Origin: Streptomyces spongiicola | Lineage (GTDB): Bacteria > Actinomycetota > Actinomycetes > Streptomycetales > Streptomycetaceae | Length of the DNA stretch: 64,000 bases | Reading direction: 5' to 3' | Assembly (NCBI RefSeq): GCF_003122365.1 | Contig: NZ_CP029254.1 | Coordinates: 3,491,001-3,555,000, forward strand | Part shown: piece after piece, positions 44,478-54,822 of the stretch | Layout of the letters: the number at the start of each line of letters is the position of its first letter | How positions within the stretch are numbered: position 1 is the stretch's first letter | Notes under the pieces: model-generated | What the model was told of the DNA's origin: nothing | The model's database searches: none | The model's input: only the letters and a program-made list of their open reading frames with translations | Translations under genes and position numbers: made by a program

Positions 44478-45983
44478 TCAGTAGGAGAAGGCCATCGGCC
44501 GGTCGGCGTCGCGGTCGTCGCCGCCGATCCTGGTGGGCGGATTGAGGTCGGCTTCGGTGAGCTCGGGGGGTCCGGCCTTGACGTACTTGACCAGCAGCTT
44601 GACCTCGATGACGGCGAGGATCGCGTAGATGAGCGTGAAGACGATCATCGACGTCAGCACCTCGGCCTGGGTGACGCCGGGGGAGACGGCGTCCCGGGTC
44701 CGCAGCACGCCGTACACGACCCAGGGCTGCCGCCCCATCTCCGTGAAGATCCATCCCCAGGAGTTGGCGATCAGGGGGAAGCCGAGCGTCCAGAGGGCCG
44801 CGAGCCAGTACAGCCGGGTGAGCCTCGGCCCGAGCGGCTTCCGGAACAGCACCACATGGGGCACGTCGTCCTCGCCGGCCCTCGACGACGGCGGCAGCAT
44901 GAACTTCTTCCGGGTCAGCCAGAGCCCGGCCAGACCGACGGCGAACGACGTCATACCGAAGCCGATCATCCAGCGGAAGCCCCAGTAGGTGACCGGGATG
45001 TTGGGCCGGTAGTCGCCGGGGCCGTACTTCTCCTGCTCCGCCCTGTTGGTGTCGTTGATGCCGGGCACGTAGGACGTGAAGTCGTCGTTCGCCAGGAACG
45101 ACAGCAGGCCGGGGATCTCGATGGCGACCTTGTTGTGGCCCTTGTCCACGTCGCCGTAGGCGAACACGGAGAAGGGCGCCGGGCTCTCGCCGTCCCAGAG
45201 CGCCTCGGCCGCGGCCATCTTCATCGGCTGCTGCTTGAACATGACCTTGCCGAGCAGATCGCCGCTGACCGCCGTCAGCAGGCCCGCGACGGCGACCGTC
45301 ACGAGTCCGAGCCGCAGCGAGCTCTTCATCACCTGGACGTGCTTCCTGCGCATCAGGTGGAAGGCGGCGATGCCGACCATGAAGGCACCGCCGGTGAGGA
45401 AGGCGCCGGAGAGCGTGTGGAAGACCTGGGTGAGGGCGGTGTTCTGGGTCAGCACAAGCCAGAAGTCGGTGAGTTCCGCGCGTCCGTTCTCCGGGTTGAT
45501 CCGGTACCCCACGGGGTGCTGCATCCAGGAGTTGGCCGCCAGGATGAAGTACGCGGAGAGGATGGTGCCGATGGAGACCATCCATATACAGGCGAGGTGG
45601 ATCTTCTTGGGGAGCTTGTCCCAGCCGAAGATCCACAGCCCGATGAAGGTGGACTCGAAGAAGAACGCGATCAGCGCCTCGAAGGCGAGCGGGGCGCCGA
45701 AGACATCACCGACGAAGCGCGAGTAGTCGGACCAGTTCATGCCGAACTGGAACTCCTGGACGATGCCGGTGACGACGCCCATGGCGATGTTGATCAGGAA
45801 GAGCTTCCCCCAGAACTTGGTCGCCCTGAGGTACTTCTCCCTGCCCGTGCGCACCCACGCCGTCTGCAGACCCGCCGTCAGCGCCGCCAGGGAGATCGTC
45901 AGGGGAACGAAGAGGAAGTGGTAGACGGTGGTGATGCCGAACTGCCAGCGGGCCAGTGTCTCTGGCGCCAGGGCGAGGTCCAC
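44478..45983 (-). CDS. cydA: cytochrome bd oxidase subunit I
   Basis: 501-residue catalytic subunit, oxidising menaquinol and reducing O2. It starts LALAPETLARWQFGITTVYHFLFVPLTI, containing the haem b595 His (YHF), and includes GRQPW and WKLG-like blocks: EMGRQPWVVYGVLRT near 420. Haem b558 His and Met ligands are expected at IAAFHLMRRK and the following helix. The Q loop is short, as in Gram-positive enzymes. The GTG at 45983 has AAGGAGAG seven bases upstream and is preferred to an in-frame ATG at 46034. The first gene of cydAB-cydDC; a Rex operator lies 107 bp upstream. Confidence 0.96.
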   Translation of the reverse strand: MDLALAPETLARWQFGITTVYHFLFVPLTISLAALTAGLQTAWVRTGREKYLRATKFWGKLFLINIAMGVVTGIVQEFQFGMNWSDYSRFVGDVFGAPLAFEALIAFFFESTFIGLWIFGWDKLPKKIHLACIWMVSIGTILSAYFILAANSWMQHPVGYRINPENGRAELTDFWLVLTQNTALTQVFHTLSGAFLTGGAFMVGIAAFHLMRRKHVQVMKSSLRLGLVTVAVAGLLTAVSGDLLGKVMFKQQPMKMAAAEALWDGESPAPFSVFAYGDVDKGHNKVAIEIPGLLSFLANDDFTSYVPGINDTNRAEQEKYGPGDYRPNIPVTYWGFRWMIGFGMTSFAVGLAGLWLTRKKFMLPPSSRAGEDDVPHVVLFRKPLGPRLTRLYWLAALWTLGFPLIANSWGWIFTEMGRQPWVVYGVLRTRDAVSPGVTQAEVLTSMIVFTLIYAILAVIEVKLLVKYVKAGPPELTEADLNPPTRIGGDDRDADRPMAFSY

Positions 45984-46089
45984 GTCGTCTCTCCTTACAT
46001 CGCCTTGGGTCACATCGGCGCTCTCGTCGTGCACGGCACGGCGGTACGGCCCTTTCGAACCGCGACATAGCCGAACTTCCGGACACGCT

Positions 46090-46105
46090 TGTGAACGCGT
46101 TCACA
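46090..46105 (-). promoter_or_regulatory. Rex operator (ROP) of the cyd operon
   Basis: TGTGAACGCGTTCACA is a perfect match to the Streptomyces Rex site TGTGAACnnnTTCACA extended to a full palindrome. Rex represses cydABCD at high NAD/NADH. A CATAAT sequence on the minus strand at about 46124-46119 could be the -10, placing the operator over the transcription start. Confidence 0.9.
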
Positions 46106-46834
46106 TTCACAAGCAATTATGAGCCATGCGAAATCCGAACATGCAGGCGGGGGTACCCCAAGAAGTTACCGACCAGTCAGCATGCCCCTTCACCCGCATG
46201 GCCGCCTTCCCGAGGGCTCTCGGCACGCGGGGGGATCCACGGCCCGAGGTCCCGAATCCTGCCGACCACACGGCGGCTGACCTGGGCGTTCGTCCGCACT
46301 TCCAGCCACGAGGCAGGTCCGCGGAGGCACTGCCGCTCGCTTCCACCCCGCAGCTCCGGGCGAAGGGGCTGCTGCTCCACCGTCCCCCTCCGGGTCGGCG
46401 TCCGGCCCCCCGAACCCGGCCCACCGGCTCTCACCGGGCGCCCTGCGGGTGGCCGAATCGGGCACCGTCGTTTTCCGGACGGACAGTGGTGCCCTCGCCC
46501 ACCCCTGCGGCACCTGCGCCGGCTCCCTCGGCTCCCAGCTCCCTCGGCTCCCGGCTCCCTCGGCTCCCAGCTCCCTCGGCTCCCGGCTCCCTCGGCTCCC
46601 TCAGCGCCGGGCACCGGCCGGCGGGTCCGTGCGTCGTCCCCCGGCAGGTCGAACACCGGGGTCGGGTCGACCGGGTGCCGGCCGGGCGCCGGGCCGGGCC
46701 GCGTCGACGGCCACCCACGCGTGCGGACCGCGCTGCGGCCGTGCGCCCCGTTCCCGGTCCCGGTCCGAGCGGAGCGCCCGGCGGCGGCCGACGGTCCCGG
46801 GGACCGTCGGCCGCCGCCTCCGCGCCGGACCCGC
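46106..46834. other. gene-free stretch
   Basis: 730 bp between the cyd promoter and the aminotransferase gene. Apart from the promoter at the left edge and the 16-bp repeat array at 46522-46601, no gene is supported; all long frames are Pro/Arg/Ala-rich. Confidence 0.5.
46522..46601. repeat. five tandem 16-bp repeats
   Basis: The unit GCTCCCTCGGCTCCCN occurs five times in a row, with the last base alternating A, G, A, G, T. The two halves of the unit are also similar. It is too short and ungapped to be a CRISPR array. Confidence 0.9.
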
Positions 46835-47914
46835 CTACATGCCCTGGCGAAACGCCTCGGCCGCGTGCAGGAAGATGTCGTTCGCCTCGTGCTCGCCGAT
46901 GGTGACCCGCACCCCTTCGCCCGGGAACGGCCGCACCACCACGCCGGCCGCCTCGCAGGCAGCGGCGAACTCGGCCGCCCGCTCCCCCAGCCGCAGCCAG
47001 ACGAAGTTCGCCTGGGTCGGCGGCACCGTCCAGCCCTGCTTCCGCAGGCCCTCGTACACCCGTGTCCGTTCCGCGACCAGCGAGCCGACCCTGCCGAGCA
47101 GTTCGTCCTCCGCCCGCAGCGAGGCCACCGCCGCGTCCTGGGCGACCTGGCTGACACCGAACGGAACGGCCGTCTTGCGCAGCGCGGCCGCCACGGGCTC
47201 GTGGGCGACGGCGAAGCCGACCCTCAGTCCGGCGAGGCCGTAGGCCTTGGAGAAGGTGCGCAGCACCGCGACGTTCGGGCGGGAGCGGTAGATCTCCAGG
47301 CCGTCCGGTACCTCGGGGTCGCGGATGAACTCGCGGTACGCCTCGTCCAGTACCACCAGCACATCGGAGGGGACCCGGTCGAGGAACCGTTCCAGCTCCT
47401 CCCGGCGCACAACCGTGCCGGTGGGGTTGTTCGGGTTGCAGACGAAGACCAACCGGGTGCGGTCGGTGACGGCGTCCGCCATCGCGTCGAGGTCGTGCAC
47501 GTCCTCGGCGGTCAGCGCCACGGGAACCGAGGTGGCACCGCTGATCCGGGTGATGATCGGGTACGCCTCGAAGGACCGCCAGGGGTAGATGACCTCGTCA
47601 CCGGGGCCCGACGTGATCTGCAGCAGCTGCTGGGCGACCCCCACCGAGCCGGTACCGGTCGCCAGGTGCGTCACCGGCACCGCGAAGCGGTCGGCGAGTT
47701 CGTTCATCAGTCCGGTGCAGGCCATGTCCGGGTACCGGTTGAAGTCGCCCGCGGCGGCGGCGACGGTCTCCATCACCCCGGGCAGCGGCGGATAGGGGTT
47801 CTCGTTGGAGGAGAGCTTGAACGCCACCGGTCCGCCGGCAGCGGCGGGCTTGCCGGGCTTGTAGGTGGGAATGCCGTCCAGCTCGGCGCGCAGCTTGGGG
47901 CTCGTCTCACTCAC
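46835..47914 (-). CDS. hisC: histidinol-phosphate / aromatic aminotransferase
   Basis: 359-residue class II fold-type I PLP aminotransferase. [31 protein letters not shown] and [15 protein letters not shown] with the PLP Lys are visible. It acts on histidinol phosphate or on phenylpyruvate/aromatic keto acids; it is outside a his operon, and Streptomyces have a second copy in the his operon, so an aromatic role (Pat-like) is as likely. The GTG at 47914 follows GGAGGA with six bases spacing; an ATG at 47941 is less well placed. Cytosolic, monocistronic, divergent from the LacI gene. Confidence 0.88.
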   Translation of the reverse strand: MSETSPKLRAELDGIPTYKPGKPAAAGGPVAFKLSSNENPYPPLPGVMETVAAAAGDFNRYPDMACTGLMNELADRFAVPVTHLATGTGSVGVAQQLLQITSGPGDEVIYPWRSFEAYPIITRISGATSVPVALTAEDVHDLDAMADAVTDRTRLVFVCNPNNPTGTVVRREELERFLDRVPSDVLVVLDEAYREFIRDPEVPDGLEIYRSRPNVAVLRTFSKAYGLAGLRVGFAVAHEPVAAALRKTAVPFGVSQVAQDAAVASLRAEDELLGRVGSLVAERTRVYEGLRKQGWTVPPTQANFVWLRLGERAAEFAAACEAAGVVVRPFPGEGVRVTIGEHEANDIFLHAAEAFRQGM

Positions 47915-48357
47915 CGCGGGTCCTCCTCGACCGTCGTGCACAGGGGCTTGCCAATGCTGCTCACCCTATGAGGATTCCCCTCTCCTGCGAATGGGAGAGG
48001 GAACGGGAGCCGCGGCCGGGGGCCGGGTCCGGGCCGGGCGCGACCGGCAGGACCGCGGGGCTCACCGGGAGCGCCGGGCACTAGCGGCGAGGTGATGGAG
48101 GGCGCATATCGGATCACCGCGCGCCGGTGGCTCACTCCGTGGCGCGCATCCCTCGTAGTAGTGAGTTGAGACCGCTTCGATACCTGAGCCATTTGGCAGG
48201 TCCTCACCGGTCGACAGCCCCAAGACCAGCACCACCGACCCCAACCGCCTTGCATTCCAAGGCAATTAACAACTAATGGCCATGCAGAAACGTGCCTGTC
48301 GGTGCCTGCATAGGCGACCGGCTCCACCGGCCCGCCTCGCCCTACTATCGGCCTGCC
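47915..48357. other. AT-richer, structured intergenic region with a small ORF
   Basis: Holds several stems: ACCTG...CAGGT around 48180-48199 and GCGCGCC/GGCGCGC around 48117-48146. A 67-codon minus-strand ORF at 48062-48265 starts MPWNARRLGSVVLVLG and includes IEAVSTHYYEGC; third-position GC is about two thirds, below local genes, so I leave it as a candidate only. TACTAT at 48343-48348 is a likely -10 for the LacI-type gene. Confidence 0.5.
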
Positions 48358-49470
48358 ATGACAGCAGCAGGGAAGCACCAGGTGAGCCGGACGGAGACAT
48401 CACGCCGGGGCAGTCGGCAGAGCCGGGCCGGCATCCGGGACGTAGCGGCCGCGGCCGGTGTCTCCATCACGACCGTCTCGGACGCGCTGAACGGAAAGGG
48501 CCGGCTCCCGGACGCCACCCGCCGCCATGTCCGCGAGGTCGCCGACCGGCTGGGCTACCGCCCCTCGGCAGCGGCCCGCACGCTCCGTACCGGCAAGTCC
48601 GGACTCATCGGCCTCACGGTGACGACATACGGGGACGAGCCGTTCACCTTCACGGAGTTCGCGTACTTCGCTGAGATGGCCCGGGCCGCCACCTCCGCCG
48701 CGCTCGCCCGCGGATACGCGCTGGTCATCCTCCCGGCCACCTCGCGCCACGACGTCTGGTCCAATGTCGCCCTCGACGGCACCGTGGTGATCGACCCGTC
48801 GGACCACGACCCCGTGGTCACAGAACTCGTCCGCCAGGGCCTGCCCGTCGTCTCCGACGGCCGTCCCGCGGGCACCCTCCCCGTCACCGCCTGGGTCGAC
48901 AACGACCACGAGGCCGCCGTGCTCGAGCTGCTCGACCATCTGGCGGCCGGCGGCGCGCGCCGGATCGGCCTGCTCACCGGCACCACCACGGACACCTACA
49001 CACGGCTCTCCACCACCGCCTATCTCAGCTGGTGCGAACGCGTCGGCCAGGATCCGGTCTACGAGGCGTACCCCGCCCACGACCCGTGCGCCGGCGCGGT
49101 CGCCGCCGACCGGCTGCTCGCCCGCCCGGACCGGCCCGACGCGGTGTACGGGCTCTTCGACCCCAACGGCACGGACCTGCTGGCCGCGGCGCGCCGTTAC
49201 GGGCTGCGCGTACCCGACGACCTGCTGCTGGTCTGCTGCAGCGAGTCCACCGTGTACGCGAACACGGACCCGTCGATCACCACGCTCTCGCTCAAGCCGC
49301 GTCGCATCGGCACGGCCGTGGTCCAGCTGCTGATCGACGCCATCGAGGGAGTGGACGGCGGACGCCCGGTCGAGCAGGTGATACCGACCGAACTCATCGT
49401 CCGGACGTCGTCGCAGCGGCGCTCTCCCCGCACCACGGTGAGCGCCCCGCGGTCCCCTTCCCAGGACTGA
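48358..49470 (+). CDS. LacI family transcriptional regulator
   Basis: 370-residue repressor. The helix-turn-helix is IRDVAAAAGVSITTVSDALNGKGRLPDATRRHVREVADRLGYRPSAAARTLRTG (about 22-76). The periplasmic-binding-like ligand domain follows, with the GLTVTTYGDEPFTF onset, DNDHEAAVLELLDHL and LFDPNGTDLLAAARRYGLRVPDDL, typical of LacI/GalR. The sensed compound is unknown. ATG 48358 is preceded by TACTAT at 48343-48348 about ten bases away, so the mRNA may be leaderless or have a very short leader. It is divergent from hisC and may control the gene downstream or itself. Confidence 0.92.
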   Translation: MTAAGKHQVSRTETSRRGSRQSRAGIRDVAAAAGVSITTVSDALNGKGRLPDATRRHVREVADRLGYRPSAAARTLRTGKSGLIGLTVTTYGDEPFTFTEFAYFAEMARAATSAALARGYALVILPATSRHDVWSNVALDGTVVIDPSDHDPVVTELVRQGLPVVSDGRPAGTLPVTAWVDNDHEAAVLELLDHLAAGGARRIGLLTGTTTDTYTRLSTTAYLSWCERVGQDPVYEAYPAHDPCAGAVAADRLLARPDRPDAVYGLFDPNGTDLLAAARRYGLRVPDDLLLVCCSESTVYANTDPSITTLSLKPRRIGTAVVQLLIDAIEGVDGGRPVEQVIPTELIVRTSSQRRSPRTTVSAPRSPSQD

Positions 49471-49675
49471 GGGCCGTCCCGTAGACCAGCGCGATCAGGT
49501 AGACCAGTGCAATCAGGGCGAAACGACCGGTGAACCGCCGCAATACCCGGATTCAGCACCCCTGGTGCGTCACAGAGCACGATCCGCATTCCTATGATGG
49601 GCGCACGACACCGAGGACCGTCCCCGACCAGGCCGGTCCGGCGGTGAGGGCGGCGCGACGGTGGTGGAGGGGTCG

Positions 49676-51022
49676 ATGACTCAGGGGGCCGGTCAGGGAC
49701 CCGTGGTGCGTACAGCGACATTGCGCGACTTCCGTGTCCCGCCGTACGCACAGGTTCCGGTGCAGTCGCAGCCCTGCTCCGAGGAGTACGTGCTCGCGCA
49801 CCCGGAGGACTCAGTGCCCCAGCCGGTTTCCCGCCTCCCCGGCGAGTCCGCCCCGCAGCCGGCTCCCGCGGACCGCTCGGACGACCCCGACCGAGCGGAC
49901 GCCACCGACCAGGCGGACGACCCGGACCGGGGGGACGACCCGGGCCAGGCGGACGACCCGGGCCGGCCGGCCCCGGCAGCCGAGGCGGCAGACGGCGGCC
50001 CCGGGACGGCCCCGGACCGGACCGGGGACTCCGTTCCGCAGGCCCCGCAGGCCCCGCGGGTGCACCCCGGCGACGCCGTCCCGGACGACGAACCGCCCGA
50101 GGGCTACACCCCCACCCAGCGCGACCTGCCGGTGGTCAACCGCGGCGACACCGTCCTGGTGGCCGCCGCCCCCGCACAGCAGCCCGCCCCGGAGGGCCTC
50201 GGCCCGCTGTACGTGGTGGGGGACGTCCATGGCTACCTGGACGAACTCGTCGCCGCGCTCGCCGCCCAGGGTCTCATCGACTCCGAAGGCCACTGGTCGG
50301 CGGGCAACACCCGGCTGTGGTTCCTGGGCGACTTCACCGACCGCGGCCCGGACGGCATCGGCGTCATCGACCTCGTCATGCGGCTCTCGGCCGAGGCCGC
50401 GGCGGCCGGCGGCTACTGCAAGGCCCTGATGGGCAATCACGAGCTGCTGATCATCGGCGCCAGGCGCTTCGGGGACACCCCCGTCAACTCGGGAGCCGGC
50501 ACCGCCACCTTCCAGGCCGCGTGGCTCCTCAACGGAGGCCAGAAGAACGACATGGACCGCCTCCAGGACGTCCATCTGCAGTGGATGTCCCGGCTTGACG
50601 CGGTGGTGGAGGAGGACGGGCATCTGCTGATGCACTCCGACACGACCGCCTACCTCGACTACGGCACCACGATCGAGGACGTCAACGACACCGTCCACGA
50701 GATCATCAACCGCAACGACGCCGACGAGTGCTGGGACCTCTTCCGCAAGTTCACCAAGCGCTTCGCCTTCCGCGACGACAACGGCCCCCAGGCCGTGAGG
50801 GAACTGCTCGCCACCTACGGTGGGGGCCGGGTCGTCCACGGCCACAGCCCCATCCCCTACCTGCTCGGCGAGGTCGGCGCCGAGGACGCAGACGGTGAGG
50901 AGAACTCGGAGCCGCTGGTGGAGGGCCCGCATGTGTACGCGGACGGGCTGGCCGTCGCCATGGACGGCGGAGTGACCATGGCCGGAAGACTGCTGGTCGC
51001 CCAACTGCCACTGGAAGCTTGA
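49676..51022 (+). CDS. calcineurin-like metallophosphoesterase with disordered N-terminus
   Basis: 448-residue protein. Residues 1-165 are disordered, Pro/Asp-rich (DDPDRADATDQADDPDRG). The catalytic domain has GDVHGYLDEL, GDFTDRGPDG, GNHELLI and GHSPIPY, giving the dinuclear metal ligands Asp, His, Asp, Asn and His. Similar proteins hydrolyse Ap4A or phosphoproteins; the insert between GNHE and GHS is typical of bis-nucleosyl or serine/threonine phosphatases of the ApaH-like group. ATG 49676 follows GGAGGGG by five bases. It is separate from the LacI gene. Residues before 165 may be a docking region. Confidence 0.88.
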   Translation: MTQGAGQGPVVRTATLRDFRVPPYAQVPVQSQPCSEEYVLAHPEDSVPQPVSRLPGESAPQPAPADRSDDPDRADATDQADDPDRGDDPGQADDPGRPAPAAEAADGGPGTAPDRTGDSVPQAPQAPRVHPGDAVPDDEPPEGYTPTQRDLPVVNRGDTVLVAAAPAQQPAPEGLGPLYVVGDVHGYLDELVAALAAQGLIDSEGHWSAGNTRLWFLGDFTDRGPDGIGVIDLVMRLSAEAAAAGGYCKALMGNHELLIIGARRFGDTPVNSGAGTATFQAAWLLNGGQKNDMDRLQDVHLQWMSRLDAVVEEDGHLLMHSDTTAYLDYGTTIEDVNDTVHEIINRNDADECWDLFRKFTKRFAFRDDNGPQAVRELLATYGGGRVVHGHSPIPYLLGEVGAEDADGEENSEPLVEGPHVYADGLAVAMDGGVTMAGRLLVAQLPLEA

Positions 51023-51175
51023 GGCCATACTCACGGCCGATTTCCGGAAACCCCCTGTCACGCCGCGGCGTAACCGCTCTACCATCGGCGTATCCGTGGC
51101 AGGCTCTCCTCCGTTTCCGCCCAGCTGCCCCATTCCCACGGGCAAACCGGCCCTACGGAGCATCGGGGGACACAC

Positions 51176-51988
51176 ATGAACAGCGCTCCGCACCTGCTGG
51201 CCGAGGACCGCGCCGAATACGAGCGGGTCCTCGACGACGCGCTGCGCACAGCGCACGGCCGTCCGGACCTCGACGGCCCGGGCCGGCGGCTCAACGCAGA
51301 ACAGCTGCGCACGATGGCGCTGAACGCCACCGCTCTCATCACCGGCGCCGCCGCGGCGGAGTACGGCCACTATGTGAAGGCGCGCCAGGAAGCACGCACA
51401 TCGGCGGGAGCGTCCGGTGGAGTCCTCGGCCCCGCGGTCGGCGAACCCTCGCAGACGGGTGCGGGATTCGCCGCCGTGCTCGCCGTCCTGGCACCGGTCC
51501 TCGCCGGCACCGCCGCGCTGATCCTCCTGTTCGTCGGCTACGTCCTGAAGGCCGTCAGCCCCGATGCCGCCTTCGCCGACACCTTGCTGACGGCCGGCTG
51601 GTTCTTCGGCGCGCTGACGGCTGCCGGACTCCTCGCCGCCGCGATCGGCCTGCTCGTCACCGCGCTCCGGAACGAGGCGACCCAGGTACCCGCCGAGGGC
51701 GCGACCGGCGAACCGCCCGACGAGGTGGCGCGCGCCAGGGAAGCCTGGCGGCATGCCCTCCTCGAACGCGGCGTCCTGCCGTTCCTGCGTGCCGCCCTCG
51801 CGGACCCCAGCGCCGATCCCGCCTCCCCCGCCCCGCCCCGGCGGGTGAACCGCATCCCCAAGGTCGGCTACAGCGGACCCGACTTCTCGAGCCCGGGCGA
51901 CGGCGGCTCGACCCGGTCCCGCCCGACGTTCACCAGCCCCGACTTCACCAGCCCGGACTTCGGGCCGCCGGAGAACCGGCCCGAGTAG
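51176..51988 (+). CDS. membrane protein of unknown function
   Basis: 270-residue protein with a soluble helical N-terminus (about 1-100; AEDRAEYERVLDDALRTAH), two membrane segments (VLAVLAPVLAGTAALILLFV about 102-121 and LLTAGWFFGALTAAGLLAAA about 139-158) and a cytoplasmic tail ending in YSGPDFSSPG, SPDFTSPDFGPPENRPE repeats. The SPDF repeats are typical of a Streptomyces family annotated only as hypothetical. ATG 51176 follows GGGGGAC. It ends 50 bp before the 20-bp terminator stem shared with the convergent DUF805 gene. Confidence 0.78.
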   Translation: MNSAPHLLAEDRAEYERVLDDALRTAHGRPDLDGPGRRLNAEQLRTMALNATALITGAAAAEYGHYVKARQEARTSAGASGGVLGPAVGEPSQTGAGFAAVLAVLAPVLAGTAALILLFVGYVLKAVSPDAAFADTLLTAGWFFGALTAAGLLAAAIGLLVTALRNEATQVPAEGATGEPPDEVARAREAWRHALLERGVLPFLRAALADPSADPASPAPPRRVNRIPKVGYSGPDFSSPGDGGSTRSRPTFTSPDFTSPDFGPPENRPE

Positions 51989-52036
51989 CCCCACGGAGGA
52001 TCCGCGCCCCCTCCGCGGGCCTGTCTGGCCGCGGAA

Positions 52037-52084
52037 ACGGCGAAGGCGGGGGCAGCCTCGGGCTGCTGCCCCCGCCTTCGCCGT
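52037..52084. terminator. bidirectional terminator between convergent genes
   Basis: 20-bp perfect stem (arms 52037-52056 and 52065-52084) with an 8-base loop. It lies 49 bases after the rightward gene and 21 bases after the leftward DUF805 gene stop, so it can end both transcripts. Confidence 0.92.
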
Positions 52085-52104
52085 GTGCCGTGGCGGCCGT
52101 GCCC

Positions 52105-52461
52105 TCAGGCAGCGAGCGGGGCGGACTTGGGGTTCGCACCGTACTTGTTCGGCGCCGCCTCGCCCTGCGTGGCCAGGAAGACCAGGAGCACGATCCCTCC
52201 GACGAACGGCACCAGGGCGATCAGCAGCCACCAGGCCGGCCGCCCGGTGTCGTGCAGCCGGCGGACCGTGACGGCGAGAGCCGGGACGAGGGTCGCGATC
52301 CAGTAGAGGTAGTACGGGACCATCGTCTCGACGGCCATGCCGATGCCCACCAGAACGGCGATGGCGAGGAAGTTCACCAGGGTGAACATCCAGTACTCCG
52401 TGCGCCGCGCACGCCCCCCGAAACCCGCGTAGTTCTTGAGTGCCGCCAGGTACCAGTTCAC
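52105..52461 (-). CDS. DUF805 family membrane protein
   Basis: 118-residue protein with NWYLAALKNYAGFGGRARRTEYWMF at the start, the family hallmark, followed by three to four hydrophobic segments (LVNFLAIAVLVGIGMAVETM, YWIATLVPALAVTVRRLHDTG and LLIALVPFVGGIVLLVFLA). RRLHDTGRP is the conserved loop. Function is unknown. The GTG at 52461 is chosen because GGGAGGGAA sits six bases upstream and the family starts here; a frame to 52512 adds 17 residues. It is convergent with the preceding gene. Confidence 0.92.
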   Translation of the reverse strand: MNWYLAALKNYAGFGGRARRTEYWMFTLVNFLAIAVLVGIGMAVETMVPYYLYWIATLVPALAVTVRRLHDTGRPAWWLLIALVPFVGGIVLLVFLATQGEAAPNKYGANPKSAPLAA

Positions 52462-52837
52462 TGCGGTTCCCTCCCCGGGCCCCTTGTCAGGGACACATAT
52501 AGTTTCAGCCAAGCGGCCGAAACCAATCCGTGGGCCTCCGCAGGGTCAAGGGAATTCGCGGCCTCGCCGGAACGGCAATCAACCCGTGGCACAACCGTGA
52601 TCACCGAAGCTCCGCAGACGGTCGCCCCGGGCCGGTCCGTCCTCCGGCCCGGCGTGTTCGGGCATGCGCCCGCCGGGCCGCGACCCGTCACGCGATCACG
52701 GCCCGCTTCCGGTGCCGTGCACGGGCGAAGGGGCGGCCGGGCCGGCCCTACCCCTGCCCGTCTCACCGCCCGGGTGCGCCGCGGCGACGGAAGCGGTCCA
52801 CCACCGCACGGGATCACGGGCCGCTTCCGCCGACCGG
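52462..52837. other. gene-free stretch downstream of thiC
   Basis: 376 bp. It holds two copies of GATCACGGcCCGCTTCCG-like sequence at 52698 and 52811 and several short GC stems; no gene is supported. Confidence 0.5.
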
Positions 52838-54743
<1,906 letters not shown>

Positions 54744-54822
54744 TGCAAAGGTGACACCACGCTAGCGCCCTGCCGGGCGTGCTGAACAGTGGGCCCCTGT
54801 CCGTTGTTGCGATGATCTGTGT

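Noticed and set aside
39241..44484. 1747-codon open frame on the + strand
   Set aside because: It is antisense to cydDC and cydB, reads as His/Gly/Arg-rich low-complexity protein and has no domain; it reflects codon bias of the real genes.
46522..46601. Short regular repeats as a CRISPR array
   Set aside because: No unique spacers between units and no cas genes anywhere in the window.
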